Shown in pieces: positions 1-5,646 of a stretch of 5,654 nucleotides of DNA. Below the pieces are notes generated by a model. It was not told the origin of the DNA. It saw only the letters and a program-made list of their open reading frames with translations, and did no database searches. The stretch's first letter is position 1. The number at the start of each line of letters is the position of its first letter. This DNA comes from an uncultured Bacilli bacterium (lineage in GTDB: Bacteria; Bacillota_I; Bacilli_A; RF39; UBA660). A program made the translations under genes and the position numbers. Location of the stretch: positions 1 through 5,654 of the forward strand of contig CANQYN010000061.1 of the NCBI GenBank assembly GCA_947628105.1. The letters are read 5' to 3'.

Positions 1-739
1 TGCTTCTGGGGATGAAGAAGCCAAATCGATTTTAGCGGAAGCAAATTTACGACTTGTCGTCAGTATTGCGAAGCGATATGTCGGTCGAGGAATGTTATTT
101 TTAGATTTGATTCAAGAAGGAAACATTGGATTAATGAAAGCGGTTGAAAAGTTTGATGTCACGAAAGGATTTAAGTTTTCTACTTACGCTACTTGGTGGA
201 TACGGCAAGCGATTACAAGAGCAATTGCGGATCAAGCAAGAACGATTCGAGTTCCTGTTCATATGGTAGAAACCATTAATAAATTAGCCCGAATTCAAAG
301 ACAATTAACACTAGAATTAAATCGAGAACCATCGGAAGAAGAATTGGCTACAAAAATGGGAACGACAGTAGAAAAAATAAGAGAGATTTATAAAATTAGT
401 CAAGAACCGGTTAGCTTAGAAACACCAATTGGCGAAGAAGATGATTCTCATTTAGGAGATTTTATTAAAGATGAAACTAATGTTAGTCCAGAAGAATATG
501 CGACCAACGAATTATTAAAAGAAGAAATCGCAGATGTATTACAAACTCTTACTGAACGTGAAGAAAAGGTAATTCGTCTTCGTTTTGGATTAGATGATGG
601 AAAAAGTAAAACGTTAGAAGAAGTAGGGCAGATATTTGGAGTAACAAGAGAAAGAATTCGTCAAATAGAAGCAAAAGCATTAAGAAAACTACGTCATCCT
701 TCTCGTTCTAGAAAATTAAAAGATTATATGGGGGAATGA
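1..739 (+). CDS. rpoD: RNA polymerase primary sigma factor RpoD/SigA, 5'-truncated by window edge
   Basis: Primary (housekeeping) sigma factor, which directs RNA polymerase to -35/-10 promoters. The reading frame is already open at base 2 and runs 245 residues to TGA at 737-739; the true start lies left of the window, and the Met at 92 is internal. Visible residues about 15-85 are sigma region 2, with the very conserved DLIQEGNIGLMKAVEKFD at about 35-52 and the region 2.3-2.4 stretch TYATWWIRQAITRAIADQAR, which melts and reads the -10. Region 3 follows at about 95-170. Region 4 ends the protein, with the LTEREEKVIRLRFGLDDG stretch and the -35-binding helix-turn-helix TLEEVGQIFGVTRERIRQIE at about 204-223. 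These signatures are those of the essential group 1 factor rather than an alternative sigma. Its stop overlaps the trmK start (ATGATGA), so the two genes are probably cotranscribed and translationally coupled. In Bacillota dnaG usually lies just upstream; that cannot be seen here. Confidence 0.97.
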   Translation, partial: ASGDEEAKSILAEANLRLVVSIAKRYVGRGMLFLDLIQEGNIGLMKAVEKFDVTKGFKFSTYATWWIRQAITRAIADQARTIRVPVHMVETINKLARIQRQLTLELNREPSEEELATKMGTTVEKIREIYKISQEPVSLETPIGEEDDSHLGDFIKDETNVSPEEYATNELLKEEIADVLQTLTEREEKVIRLRFGLDDGKSKTLEEVGQIFGVTRERIRQIEAKALRKLRHPSRSRKLKDYMGE

Positions 740-1431
740 TGAAGATAAATAAAAAATTACTGGCAATAGCAAGCTTAGTTCAAAAAGGGGAAAACGTAAT
801 TGATATCGGTTGTGATCATGCTCTTTTAGATATCTTTTTAACATTATATAACGATAATCATTGTATTGCTTCTGATATAAAAAAAAGTGCTATTACAGGG
901 GCTAAAAAAAACATTGAAAAATATCATTTGGAACATAAAATCACCTTATCGATTAGTGATGGCTTTCATAAGATAACGCCTCGTGAAAATGAAGTTGTCA
1001 TCATTTCGGGAATGGGGACTTCAACGATTTTAAAAATACTTGAGAATGCTCCTTTTGAAAAAATTTCTCGGTTTATTATCAGTTCCAATAATGATTTGGA
1101 AAAATTACGTTATCATATGATGAAAAAAAACTTTAAAGTAAAGGAAGAAGTTGTCGTATTAGAAAATGATATTTATTACGTCATTATTGAATTTGAAAAG
1201 GGAAGTGTTAACTATCAAGAAAAAGAATTACGTTATGGTCCTATTTTGTTAAAGCAAAATAGTGTGGAACGTAATTCTTATTATCGATATCTTCTTTCCA
1301 AAGAAATAACTATATTTCAAAAATTACCAAGTAAAAACATACGACAAAAATATGAATTAATGAAGTCTATCTTTTTTTTAAGAAGGCAAATAAAAGATGA
1401 TTATAAGAAGAAAGTAGGTCCTTTTGAATAA
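736..1431 (+). CDS. trmK: tRNA (adenine-22 N1)-methyltransferase TrmK
   Basis: SAM-dependent enzyme of the TrmK (YqfN, COG2384) family, which makes m1A22 in the D-arm region of bacterial tRNAs in the cytoplasm. The 231 residues match the usual family length of about 225-240. Motif I of the Rossmann-fold methyltransferase is at residues 21-32 (VIDIGCDHALLD), the acidic residue after strand 2 is D47, SDG is at 74-76, and the family signature IISGMGTS is at 89-96 (commonly AGMGG in relatives). A NNDLEKLR segment follows, then a GPILLK motif and a charged helical tail that corresponds to the C-terminal coiled coil. Two adjacent ATGs (736 and 739) are possible starts; a G-rich SD-like GGGGGA at 730-735 fits the second slightly better. 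The gene overlaps the end of rpoD, the usual order in Bacillota. Its usual downstream partner yqfO (NIF3/DUF34) is absent, and the last ten codons overlap a convergent gene. Confidence 0.9.
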   Translation: MMKINKKLLAIASLVQKGENVIDIGCDHALLDIFLTLYNDNHCIASDIKKSAITGAKKNIEKYHLEHKITLSISDGFHKITPRENEVVIISGMGTSTILKILENAPFEKISRFIISSNNDLEKLRYHMMKKNFKVKEEVVVLENDIYYVIIEFEKGSVNYQEKELRYGPILLKQNSVERNSYYRYLLSKEITIFQKLPSKNIRQKYELMKSIFFLRRQIKDDYKKKVGPFE

Positions 1432-1736
1432 TCGACAAAGGAAGTGCTTTCTTCTTTTTTTGGGGATGAGGGTATCGTTTGTTTTGGAGAGGTGGGAGTA
1501 TCAACTTTTTTAAATTCGTTCATGAGACGAAACATCGTTTTCGCATTATTCCATAATGGCCGAGCTTGCCGAATGACGGGAATGGCTTGATTAATCGTAT
1601 TTAATGTTCTTCCTGTTCCCGATAAAATAGAAGATAAAGTAAGGCCACGCCCTGCAGTTAATCGACTAAGTAATCCAGGAGCTGCGGCTGCTGTTTGGTA
1701 GGGATAGGTAAGAAAATAGGGATTATAGTAATTCAT
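1401..1736 (-). CDS. yqfQ: small YqfQ-like protein
   Basis: A 111-residue protein of unknown biochemical function. The N-terminus is Tyr/Pro/Ala-rich (residues 1-20), followed by GLLSRLTAGRGLTLSSILSG (21-40), and a helical core TLNTINQAIPVIRQARPLW leading to MFRLMNEFKK (44-77). The tail (78-111) is a low-complexity Pro/Ser/Lys/Glu stretch. A Gly/Pro-rich head, GLLSRL, then a helix ending in a 'pLW..a..m.rl' pattern is how I remember the YqfQ/VrrA-like family of Bacillus; in B. subtilis yqfQ lies close to trmK (yqfN), which supports the match. This is recognition from memory, not an alignment. The start is well supported: the minus strand has AAGGAG (plus coordinates 1745-1750) eight bases before ATG. 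The gene is convergent with trmK, overlaps it by 31 bp, and is divergent from the pilus-type operon. No signal peptide is evident. Confidence 0.6.
   Translation of the reverse strand: MNYYNPYFLTYPYQTAAAAPGLLSRLTAGRGLTLSSILSGTGRTLNTINQAIPVIRQARPLWNNAKTMFRLMNEFKKVDTPTSPKQTIPSSPKKEESTSFVDYSKGPTFFL
1437..1461 (+). terminator. possible weak intrinsic terminator for rpoD-trmK
   Basis: Just after the trmK stop, AAAGGAAG (1437-1444) can pair with CTTCTTTT (1451-1458), including one G-T wobble, across a 6-base loop, and the T-run extends to 1461. The stem is A/T-rich and partly uses the T-run itself, so it is a marginal terminator. It lies inside the antisense coding region of the convergent gene, whose Lys/Glu/Ser-rich tail makes such purine runs likely by chance. 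Confidence 0.3.
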
Positions 1737-1758
1737 TTGTCATACTCCTTTCTAAATT

Positions 1759-1764
1759 ATTATA
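1759..1764 (-). promoter_or_regulatory. possible -10 element for the yqfQ-like gene
   Basis: The minus strand reads TATAAT here, about 23 bases before the ATG at 1736 and upstream of its SD. No good -35 is found 16-18 bases further upstream (TAAAAC at 17 bp spacing; TTGTAA only at 20 bp), so this is a weak candidate. If used, its -35 region would lie within the same palindrome that covers the -35 of the divergent operon. Confidence 0.35.
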
Positions 1765-1779
1765 TGAAAATAGCAAAAA

Positions 1780-1795
1780 AAGTTTTACAAAACTT
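1780..1795. promoter_or_regulatory. palindrome over the divergent promoters, candidate operator
   Basis: AAGTTTT-AC-AAAACTT is a perfect inverted repeat with 7-base arms and a 2-base centre. It covers the -35 hexamer (1784-1789) of the rightward promoter and sits where the -35 of the leftward gene would be. A dimeric repressor bound here could block both directions. In such A/T-rich DNA, arms of this length can arise by chance, and no regulator is encoded in the window. Confidence 0.3.
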
Positions 1796-1811
1796 AAAAA
1801 TATGCTATAAT
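1784..1811 (+). promoter_or_regulatory. sigma-A promoter of the pilus-type operon
   Basis: TTTACA at 1784-1789, a 16-base spacer, and a perfect TATAAT at 1806-1811 preceded by TGC (1803-1805), an extended -10. Transcription would start near 1818, leaving a leader of about 50 bases before the GTG at 1871. This is the best promoter in the window, and the only one seen upstream of the three downstream genes. Confidence 0.75.
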
Positions 1812-1870
1812 ATTTTAAGATAGGTTGGTATACATTAGATAATACATAAGTAAAGAGCGAGTGTGATAAT

Positions 1871-3007
1871 GTGAAAAAAGCAAAAAAACAAAAGGCGCCA
1901 ATTGCACAAAAGCAAGTTGCACCAAAAAAGAATAAAAAGAAATCAAGTTTTAGCCTAAGTAATATTGTCAAATATTTCTTTATGGGATTATTTTCTCCAA
2001 TTATCGTCATGGAAAATCAATCAAAGTTAAAAAAGGTAAAACAAAAAAAACATATTGTTGAGGGAAAAGGAAAGAAAGAAGAAAAAAAACAATATAAAGA
2101 TAAAATCAATAAGTTGTTAACAATTGAAAAGAAACAAATTCAAAAAATTGAAAAAGAAGTAAAACCTCATCAAAGGGCATTACGAAATGCGGAAATTCAA
2201 TTAGCGCGAGCAGAACAAGGATATAAAAAGTTATTGACATCTTTAGAAAAAGAAAAGATGAATCATTATAAAAGTGTAGTAAATAGTGCTTTTTCCAAAC
2301 AACATAAAAAAATATTAGCAATTCATCGTAATTATATGATGGATGCTAAAAAGACAGAACAATTAAATCGGAATTTCTTGAAAAAAATAGAATCTGCGGA
2401 TGAGAGAAAACGTAGAAAAGAAAGAGAAAAACAAGAAAGAATACGACTTGCTAAAGAAAAACGTCAAAAGAAAATTGAAGCTATTTATAAAAGAGAAAAA
2501 GAAAAAGAAGAAGAAGCATACCGCGAAAAGAAAAAACGAGAAGAAAAAAAGCAAGCAAAACTAGAACGTCGTGCAAAAATAAAAAAACAGCGACAAGATG
2601 TTTATGTTAATGATAAAGTAATACCTGAAAAACCAAAGAAAAAATCTGCTTTTGAAAAATTATTGGCAGCAATCGGTGCTATTCCAAAAACGATTGTCAA
2701 TAAATTTAAAAATAATATTTTTGCTCGAAATGCTCGAAATCGTCGTGATATGAATCGTCAAGCTTTATTAATTGACTTTGAAGGAGACGATGCGAAGCGA
2801 AGTGACATTAAACTGGTATATGAATACCAAGCTAAGACACCAGAAGGAAAGTTTGTAACAGGACATTTTGAAGCTTTCTCAAAAGTAGAAGTTCATTCAT
2901 TCTTATTGAGTGAGGGATATGAAGTTTATAAAATTCAAACCAATAAATGGATTACGATGAAGTATGCTAGAGCTTCTTCAGCGAGAAAGAAATTTAAGAG
3001 GATTTAA
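1871..3007 (+). CDS. Lys/Glu-rich coiled-coil protein ending in a GspF/PilC-type N-terminal domain (5' part of a split platform gene)
   Basis: 378 residues, extremely rich in Lys, Glu, Gln and Arg. Residues 1-27 are basic; 28-47 (SLSNIVKYFFMGLFSPIIVM) form one hydrophobic segment that could insert in or lie on the membrane. Residues about 64-240 are a long charged helical region, likely coiled coil, with the densest KE runs at 175-240. Residues about 314-360 (LVYEYQAKTPEGKF, then GHFEAFSKVEVHSFLLSEGYEV) have the pattern of the small cytoplasmic domain that opens GspF/PilC/ComGB proteins (yxA.d..Gk...G...a.s..ea...L...G). In such proteins the membrane domains follow directly; here they follow in the -1 frame, so this is best read as the first half of one platform protein. 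GTG at 1871 is the only ATG/GTG/TTG after the in-frame stop at 1847; the SD is weak (GAG at 1859-1861). No function is known to me for the charged extension. Confidence 0.75.
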   Translation: MKKAKKQKAPIAQKQVAPKKNKKKSSFSLSNIVKYFFMGLFSPIIVMENQSKLKKVKQKKHIVEGKGKKEEKKQYKDKINKLLTIEKKQIQKIEKEVKPHQRALRNAEIQLARAEQGYKKLLTSLEKEKMNHYKSVVNSAFSKQHKKILAIHRNYMMDAKKTEQLNRNFLKKIESADERKRRKEREKQERIRLAKEKRQKKIEAIYKREKEKEEEAYREKKKREEKKQAKLERRAKIKKQRQDVYVNDKVIPEKPKKKSAFEKLLAAIGAIPKTIVNKFKNNIFARNARNRRDMNRQALLIDFEGDDAKRSDIKLVYEYQAKTPEGKFVTGHFEAFSKVEVHSFLLSEGYEVYKIQTNKWITMKYARASSARKKFKRI

Positions 3008-3016
3008 TTTTCTTCC
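2987..3016 (+). other. frameshift junction within the PilC/GspF-like gene
   Basis: The first frame reads K-K-F-K-R-I and stops at TAA 3005-3007. The -1 frame is open from 2998 (after TAA 2995-2997) and immediately reads E-D-L-I-F-F-L-T-Q-L-S-T-Y-L-K, the expected start of a GspF transmembrane domain. Restoring one base, for example AAA for AA at 2996-2997, would give a continuous ...KKFKEDLIFFLTQL... protein of about 725 residues over 1871-4038. The frames overlap by only about 10 bases, and no phased slippery heptamer is present in that overlap. A single-base loss (real or an assembly error) is the simplest reading. Confidence 0.8.
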
Positions 3017-3054
3017 TGACTCAGTTATCTACTTATTTAAAATCTGGTATTACA

Positions 3055-4038
3055 TTGTCAGAATCTTTAAAAATATTATCTCGGCAATTTTCAAAAACGA
3101 AAGCGTATGAAAATATTTTTAAATCAATTAACTATGAATTATCAATTGGTGAAAATTTCAGTGATGCGTTAGGGAAGCAAGGAGAAACATTTCCTAAATT
3201 GTTAGTCAACATGATTAAGACAGCAGAAATGACGGGTTCTTTACCTGAAGTACTAGATGATATGGCAGAATATTATACTCAAATGGAAGAGACAAGACGT
3301 CAGATGGTAACAGCTATGATGTATCCATCAATCGTTGCGATTTTTGCCATTGGGGTTATCACTTTCATTATGATTTATGTTGTTCCTCAATTCGTAGAAA
3401 TTTATGAAACGATGGATGATGCTGAAGTACCGGCATTTACCAAAGCCGTCATTGGCGTCAGTACCTTTTTGAAAAAGTATATTATTATTATTTTAATTGC
3501 CATCGCATTATTAGTTGTTATTTTTATCTATGTATTTCGAAAAAATCAACACTTCAGAACAGTGGTTCAAATGTTTGTTATGCGACTTCCTGTTTTTGGG
3601 AATGTTGTTATCTATAACGAAGTTACGACCTTTACCAAAACGTTTGGATCTTTGCTGAGTCATAATGTTGCTATTGTTGATTGTATGGAAATTTTAAATA
3701 AAATAACCAATAATGAAATTTTCAAAATGTTAATATTAGATGTTATTACTAACTTAGCAAAAGGGGGAAAAATTTCTGATTCGTTTGCCAACCACTGGGC
3801 TTTTCCCGTGCCAGCTTATGAAATGATCGTAACAGGTGAAAAAACAGGGGAGTTAGCTGAAATGATGACAAAGGTTTCTCTTTATTATCAAGATTTACAT
3901 AAAAATGCGGTTGCCAGAATTAAAACATTTATCGAACCAGCTTTAACTATTTTCTTGGCTTTTGCAACAGGAATAATCGTTATGGCAATTGTTATTCCGA
4001 TGTTTAATATGTATACTGCTGTACAAAACTATAGTTAG
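3055..4038 (+). CDS. pilC: type IV pilus / type II secretion platform protein, GspF/PilC/ComGB family (3' part of a split gene)
   Basis: Inner-membrane platform protein, which in pilus and competence machines links the cytoplasmic ATPase to pilin extrusion. From the TTG at 3055 it is 327 residues, but homology starts earlier: in this frame 2998-3054 encode EDLIFFLTQLSTYLKSGIT, the first helix of GspF domain 1. No ATG/GTG/TTG precedes 3055 in this open frame and the TTG has no SD, so 3055 is a conventional rather than a convincing start. Domain 1 continues to about residue 90 with TAEMTGSLPEVL (56-67). Membrane segments follow at about 90-115 and 142-161. Domain 2 begins about 186 (YNEVTTFTKTFGSLL) and carries the matching TGEKTGELAEMM (260-271), with a last membrane segment at about 292-318. 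Two domains with this repeated motif define the family. The peptidase gene starts 13 bases after its stop. Confidence 0.88.
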   Translation: MSESLKILSRQFSKTKAYENIFKSINYELSIGENFSDALGKQGETFPKLLVNMIKTAEMTGSLPEVLDDMAEYYTQMEETRRQMVTAMMYPSIVAIFAIGVITFIMIYVVPQFVEIYETMDDAEVPAFTKAVIGVSTFLKKYIIIILIAIALLVVIFIYVFRKNQHFRTVVQMFVMRLPVFGNVVIYNEVTTFTKTFGSLLSHNVAIVDCMEILNKITNNEIFKMLILDVITNLAKGGKISDSFANHWAFPVPAYEMIVTGEKTGELAEMMTKVSLYYQDLHKNAVARIKTFIEPALTIFLAFATGIIVMAIVIPMFNMYTAVQNYS

Positions 4039-4051
4039 TGGGGGATCTATC

Positions 4052-4816
4052 GTGCAGATATATTTTTCTATCGTTATGTTTTTAATCGGAAGTTGTTTTG
4101 GATCGTTTTTCAATGTAGTAGGAAGTCGTCTTCCTCGCAATCAATCGATTATAACACCTTCATCTCATTGCGAATCATGTCATCACAAATTAAAGGGACT
4201 TGATTTAATTCCGATATTTTCCTTTTTCTTCTTAAAAGGGAAGTGTCGATATTGTCATCAAAAACTAGGAATTTTTTATCCGTTTTTTGAAGCGGTAACA
4301 GGGATATTATTTATGGTCTGTTACCTATTATATGGATTTTCTTTCCCTTTATTAATAGCACTTACGTTTGTTTCATTGTTATTAATCGTTATTATTAGTG
4401 ACTATCAAACGATGATTATCCCTGATTCCGTGTTAATTGTATTTGCCGTTTTATTACTAGTAGAAATATTTATTTCAACAGGAATAAGCGAATGCTTGAA
4501 ACATGTATTTTATGGAATAATCTCTAGTGGTATTATGTTGTGCATTAAATTATTTGGGGATTTTCTTTTTAAGAAAGAATCAATGGGGGGAGGAGATATT
4601 AAATTGATGTTTTTAATCGGATTGATGTTAGGATGGCCATCTGCCATTTTGTCAGTCCTATTTGCATCATTTATTGCTTTACCTCCAGCCTTAATTTTAT
4701 ATCGTGAAAAAGAAAATCATGAAATTCCTTTTGGACCATTTTTATCTATTGCCGCGATAATATTATTGTTAAGCGGTATAGATATGAATTTTATAATAGA
4801 TTTATTAACAATATAA
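4052..4816 (+). CDS. pilD: prepilin peptidase / N-methyltransferase (PilD/ComC, A24 aspartic protease)
   Basis: Membrane aspartic protease that cleaves the short leader of type IV pilins and pseudopilins at the cytoplasmic face and usually N-methylates the new N-terminus. 254 residues, normal length. The N-terminal domain shows GSCFGSFFNVVGSRLPR (13-29) and two zinc-type pairs CESC (40-43) and CRYC (65-68), with PFFEAVTG at 77-84. The catalytic aspartates are visible: D117 in SDYQTMIIPD (116-125) and D182 in GGGDIK (179-184). FGPFLSIA near the C-terminus is also a family feature. The rest is hydrophobic, consistent with about six to eight membrane segments. I place the start at GTG 4052 because GGGGGA (4040-4045) sits six bases before it and the protein then begins as relatives do; the frame is open to an ATG at 3989, but that would add 21 residues overlapping the upstream gene. 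Complete and likely active, it implies pilin substrates elsewhere in the genome. Confidence 0.95.
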   Translation: MQIYFSIVMFLIGSCFGSFFNVVGSRLPRNQSIITPSSHCESCHHKLKGLDLIPIFSFFFLKGKCRYCHQKLGIFYPFFEAVTGILFMVCYLLYGFSFPLLIALTFVSLLLIVIISDYQTMIIPDSVLIVFAVLLLVEIFISTGISECLKHVFYGIISSGIMLCIKLFGDFLFKKESMGGGDIKLMFLIGLMLGWPSAILSVLFASFIALPPALILYREKENHEIPFGPFLSIAAIILLLSGIDMNFIIDLLTI

Positions 4817-4843
4817 CCAATACAAAAAAGAAAGGATGATAAA

Positions 4844-5557
4844 ATGAAAAAAATATTAATTGGTTTAATTTGTGTGACTTTTCTTGTAGCTGGTTGTGGA
4901 AAAGAAGAGTCTAAGACAACTAGTGAGAAAACGGTTGCTAAAACAGAAGATGTAAAAGTAAATATTTCAACAGATGATGGTTTATCTGTAAATAGTGATT
5001 TTTCTTCTGATCAAAAAACTGTATTTACTGTAAAAAATGAGGGAAAAGAGATAATTGATAATATTATATTTAATATTGCTTATTACGATAAAGATAATAA
5101 ATTAATTGCTACTTCAAATGCTTACACTCGTAATGTTCAAGCAAATAAAACAGCTAAAGTAGTAGTAGAATTCCCTAGAGATTATGCTAAATATAATACA
5201 ATTGTTCCAAATAAAATGGAAGTTACAGTAAATAAAGAAATTGCTGAAACAAAATCAGCTAAAGTGTATACTGATAAAGTTAGCGCAACCACTTCAGCGA
5301 TTAAAGGTGATACTTCTAATTTAAAATTAACAGTTAAAAATACATCAGGTGTCGTATTAGATGATGTAGAGGTAGTTACTATTTTCTATAAAGGAGATAA
5401 AGTAGTAGGAGCTACTACTAGTTATTTAACTTCAGTAAAACAAGTAGGAACTACGACTATTGCTTTACCTTATTATACAGATGGAGAAGAAGGAAAACAA
5501 TTAGAATATGATAAAGTAGAAACCACTGTTAATGCTGCTAGTCAAACAGTTGCATAA
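4844..5557 (+). CDS. lipoprotein with two tandem FxLYD-like beta domains
   Basis: 237 residues, well-placed SD (AAAGGA at 4831-4836, seven bases before ATG). The N-terminus is a classic lipoprotein signal: MKK, hydrophobic 4-16, lipobox VAGC with the lipidated Cys at 18, then a charged/Thr-rich linker (19-37). The mature part has two related units: about 58-132 (TVKNEGKEIIDNIIFNIAYY, then DKDNKLIATSNAY) and about 158-232 (TVKNTSGVVLDDVEVVTIFY, then KGDKVVGATTSY). The shared pattern 'TVKN.....ld.v.....fY.gdk.vg...sY' resembles the small Ig-like FxLYD domains found in many Gram-positive surface lipoproteins; this is from memory. No catalytic residues are apparent, so a binding or structural role on the outer membrane face is likely. 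It follows the peptidase gene by 27 bases on the same strand and is probably in the same operon. Whether it takes part in pilus function is unknown. Confidence 0.85.
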   Translation: MKKILIGLICVTFLVAGCGKEESKTTSEKTVAKTEDVKVNISTDDGLSVNSDFSSDQKTVFTVKNEGKEIIDNIIFNIAYYDKDNKLIATSNAYTRNVQANKTAKVVVEFPRDYAKYNTIVPNKMEVTVNKEIAETKSAKVYTDKVSATTSAIKGDTSNLKLTVKNTSGVVLDDVEVVTIFYKGDKVVGATTSYLTSVKQVGTTTIALPYYTDGEEGKQLEYDKVETTVNAASQTVA

Positions 5558-5563
5558 AAAAAA

Positions 5564-5582
5564 GGAATGATTAATTCATTCC
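5564..5582. terminator. hairpin with T-tract on the minus strand only
   Basis: GGAATGA (5564-5570) and TCATTCC (5576-5582) form a 7-bp stem with a 5-base loop, preceded on the plus strand by eight A's (5556-5563). On the minus strand this is hairpin plus T8, an intrinsic terminator for leftward transcription entering from beyond the window. On the plus strand there is no T-run directly after it, but it may act together with the next hairpin. Confidence 0.5.
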
Positions 5583-5584
5583 TC

Positions 5585-5627
5585 AGACTGTTGACAAAGT
5601 AAAATTTGAAAACAGTCTTTTTATTTT
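5585..5627 (+). terminator. intrinsic terminator of the pilus-type operon
   Basis: AGACTGTT (5585-5592) pairs perfectly with AACAGTCT (5611-5618). Inside the 18-base interval CAAA (5595-5598) can also pair with TTTG (5605-5608) across a 2x2 internal loop, leaving a 6-base apical loop. The stem is followed by T-rich sequence: five T's at 5618-5622, then A and four more T's to 5627. It lies about 28 bases after the lipoprotein stop. Confidence 0.7.
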
Positions 5628-5640
5628 GATAAAAATGTAT

Positions 5641-5646
5641 TATAAT
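5641..5646 (+). promoter_or_regulatory. possible -10 element of a downstream gene
   Basis: A perfect TATAAT just before the window edge, following the operon terminator. The matching -35 position at 17-bp spacing is TTTTTA (5618-5623), a poor match lying in the terminator T-run, so this is only a candidate; the gene it would serve is not visible. Confidence 0.3.

Noticed and set aside
1723..2554. Minus-strand open frames at 1723-2010, 2106-2321 and 2363-2554
   Set aside because: They are antisense images of the Lys/Glu-rich gene (AAA/GAA runs read as Phe/Leu), lie inside a clear plus-strand gene, and show no family features.
2990..2996. AAATTTA, a known -1 slippery heptamer sequence
   Set aside because: It is not phased as X XXY YYZ relative to the upstream frame (which reads AAA TTT A), and slippage there would meet the in-frame TAA at 2995-2997.
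3989..4051. Upstream ATG start for the prepilin peptidase
   Set aside because: It would add 21 residues overlapping the platform gene by 50 bp; GTG at 4052 has a good SD and gives the usual N-terminus.
3943..4140. Minus-strand open frame of 65 residues
   Set aside because: Antisense to the end of the platform gene and the start of the prepilin peptidase; low-complexity, no recognisable domain.
4764..4813. Inverted repeat TATTGTTAA / TTAACAATA and a TATAAT at 4792 before the lipoprotein gene
   Set aside because: The arms are 32 bases apart within the 3' end of the peptidase gene and very A/T-rich, and the TATAAT has no acceptable -35 at normal spacing; chance is likely.
5591..5596. TTGACA as a -35 element
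   Set aside because: It is part of the terminator stem and loop; no -10-like hexamer lies 16-18 bases downstream.
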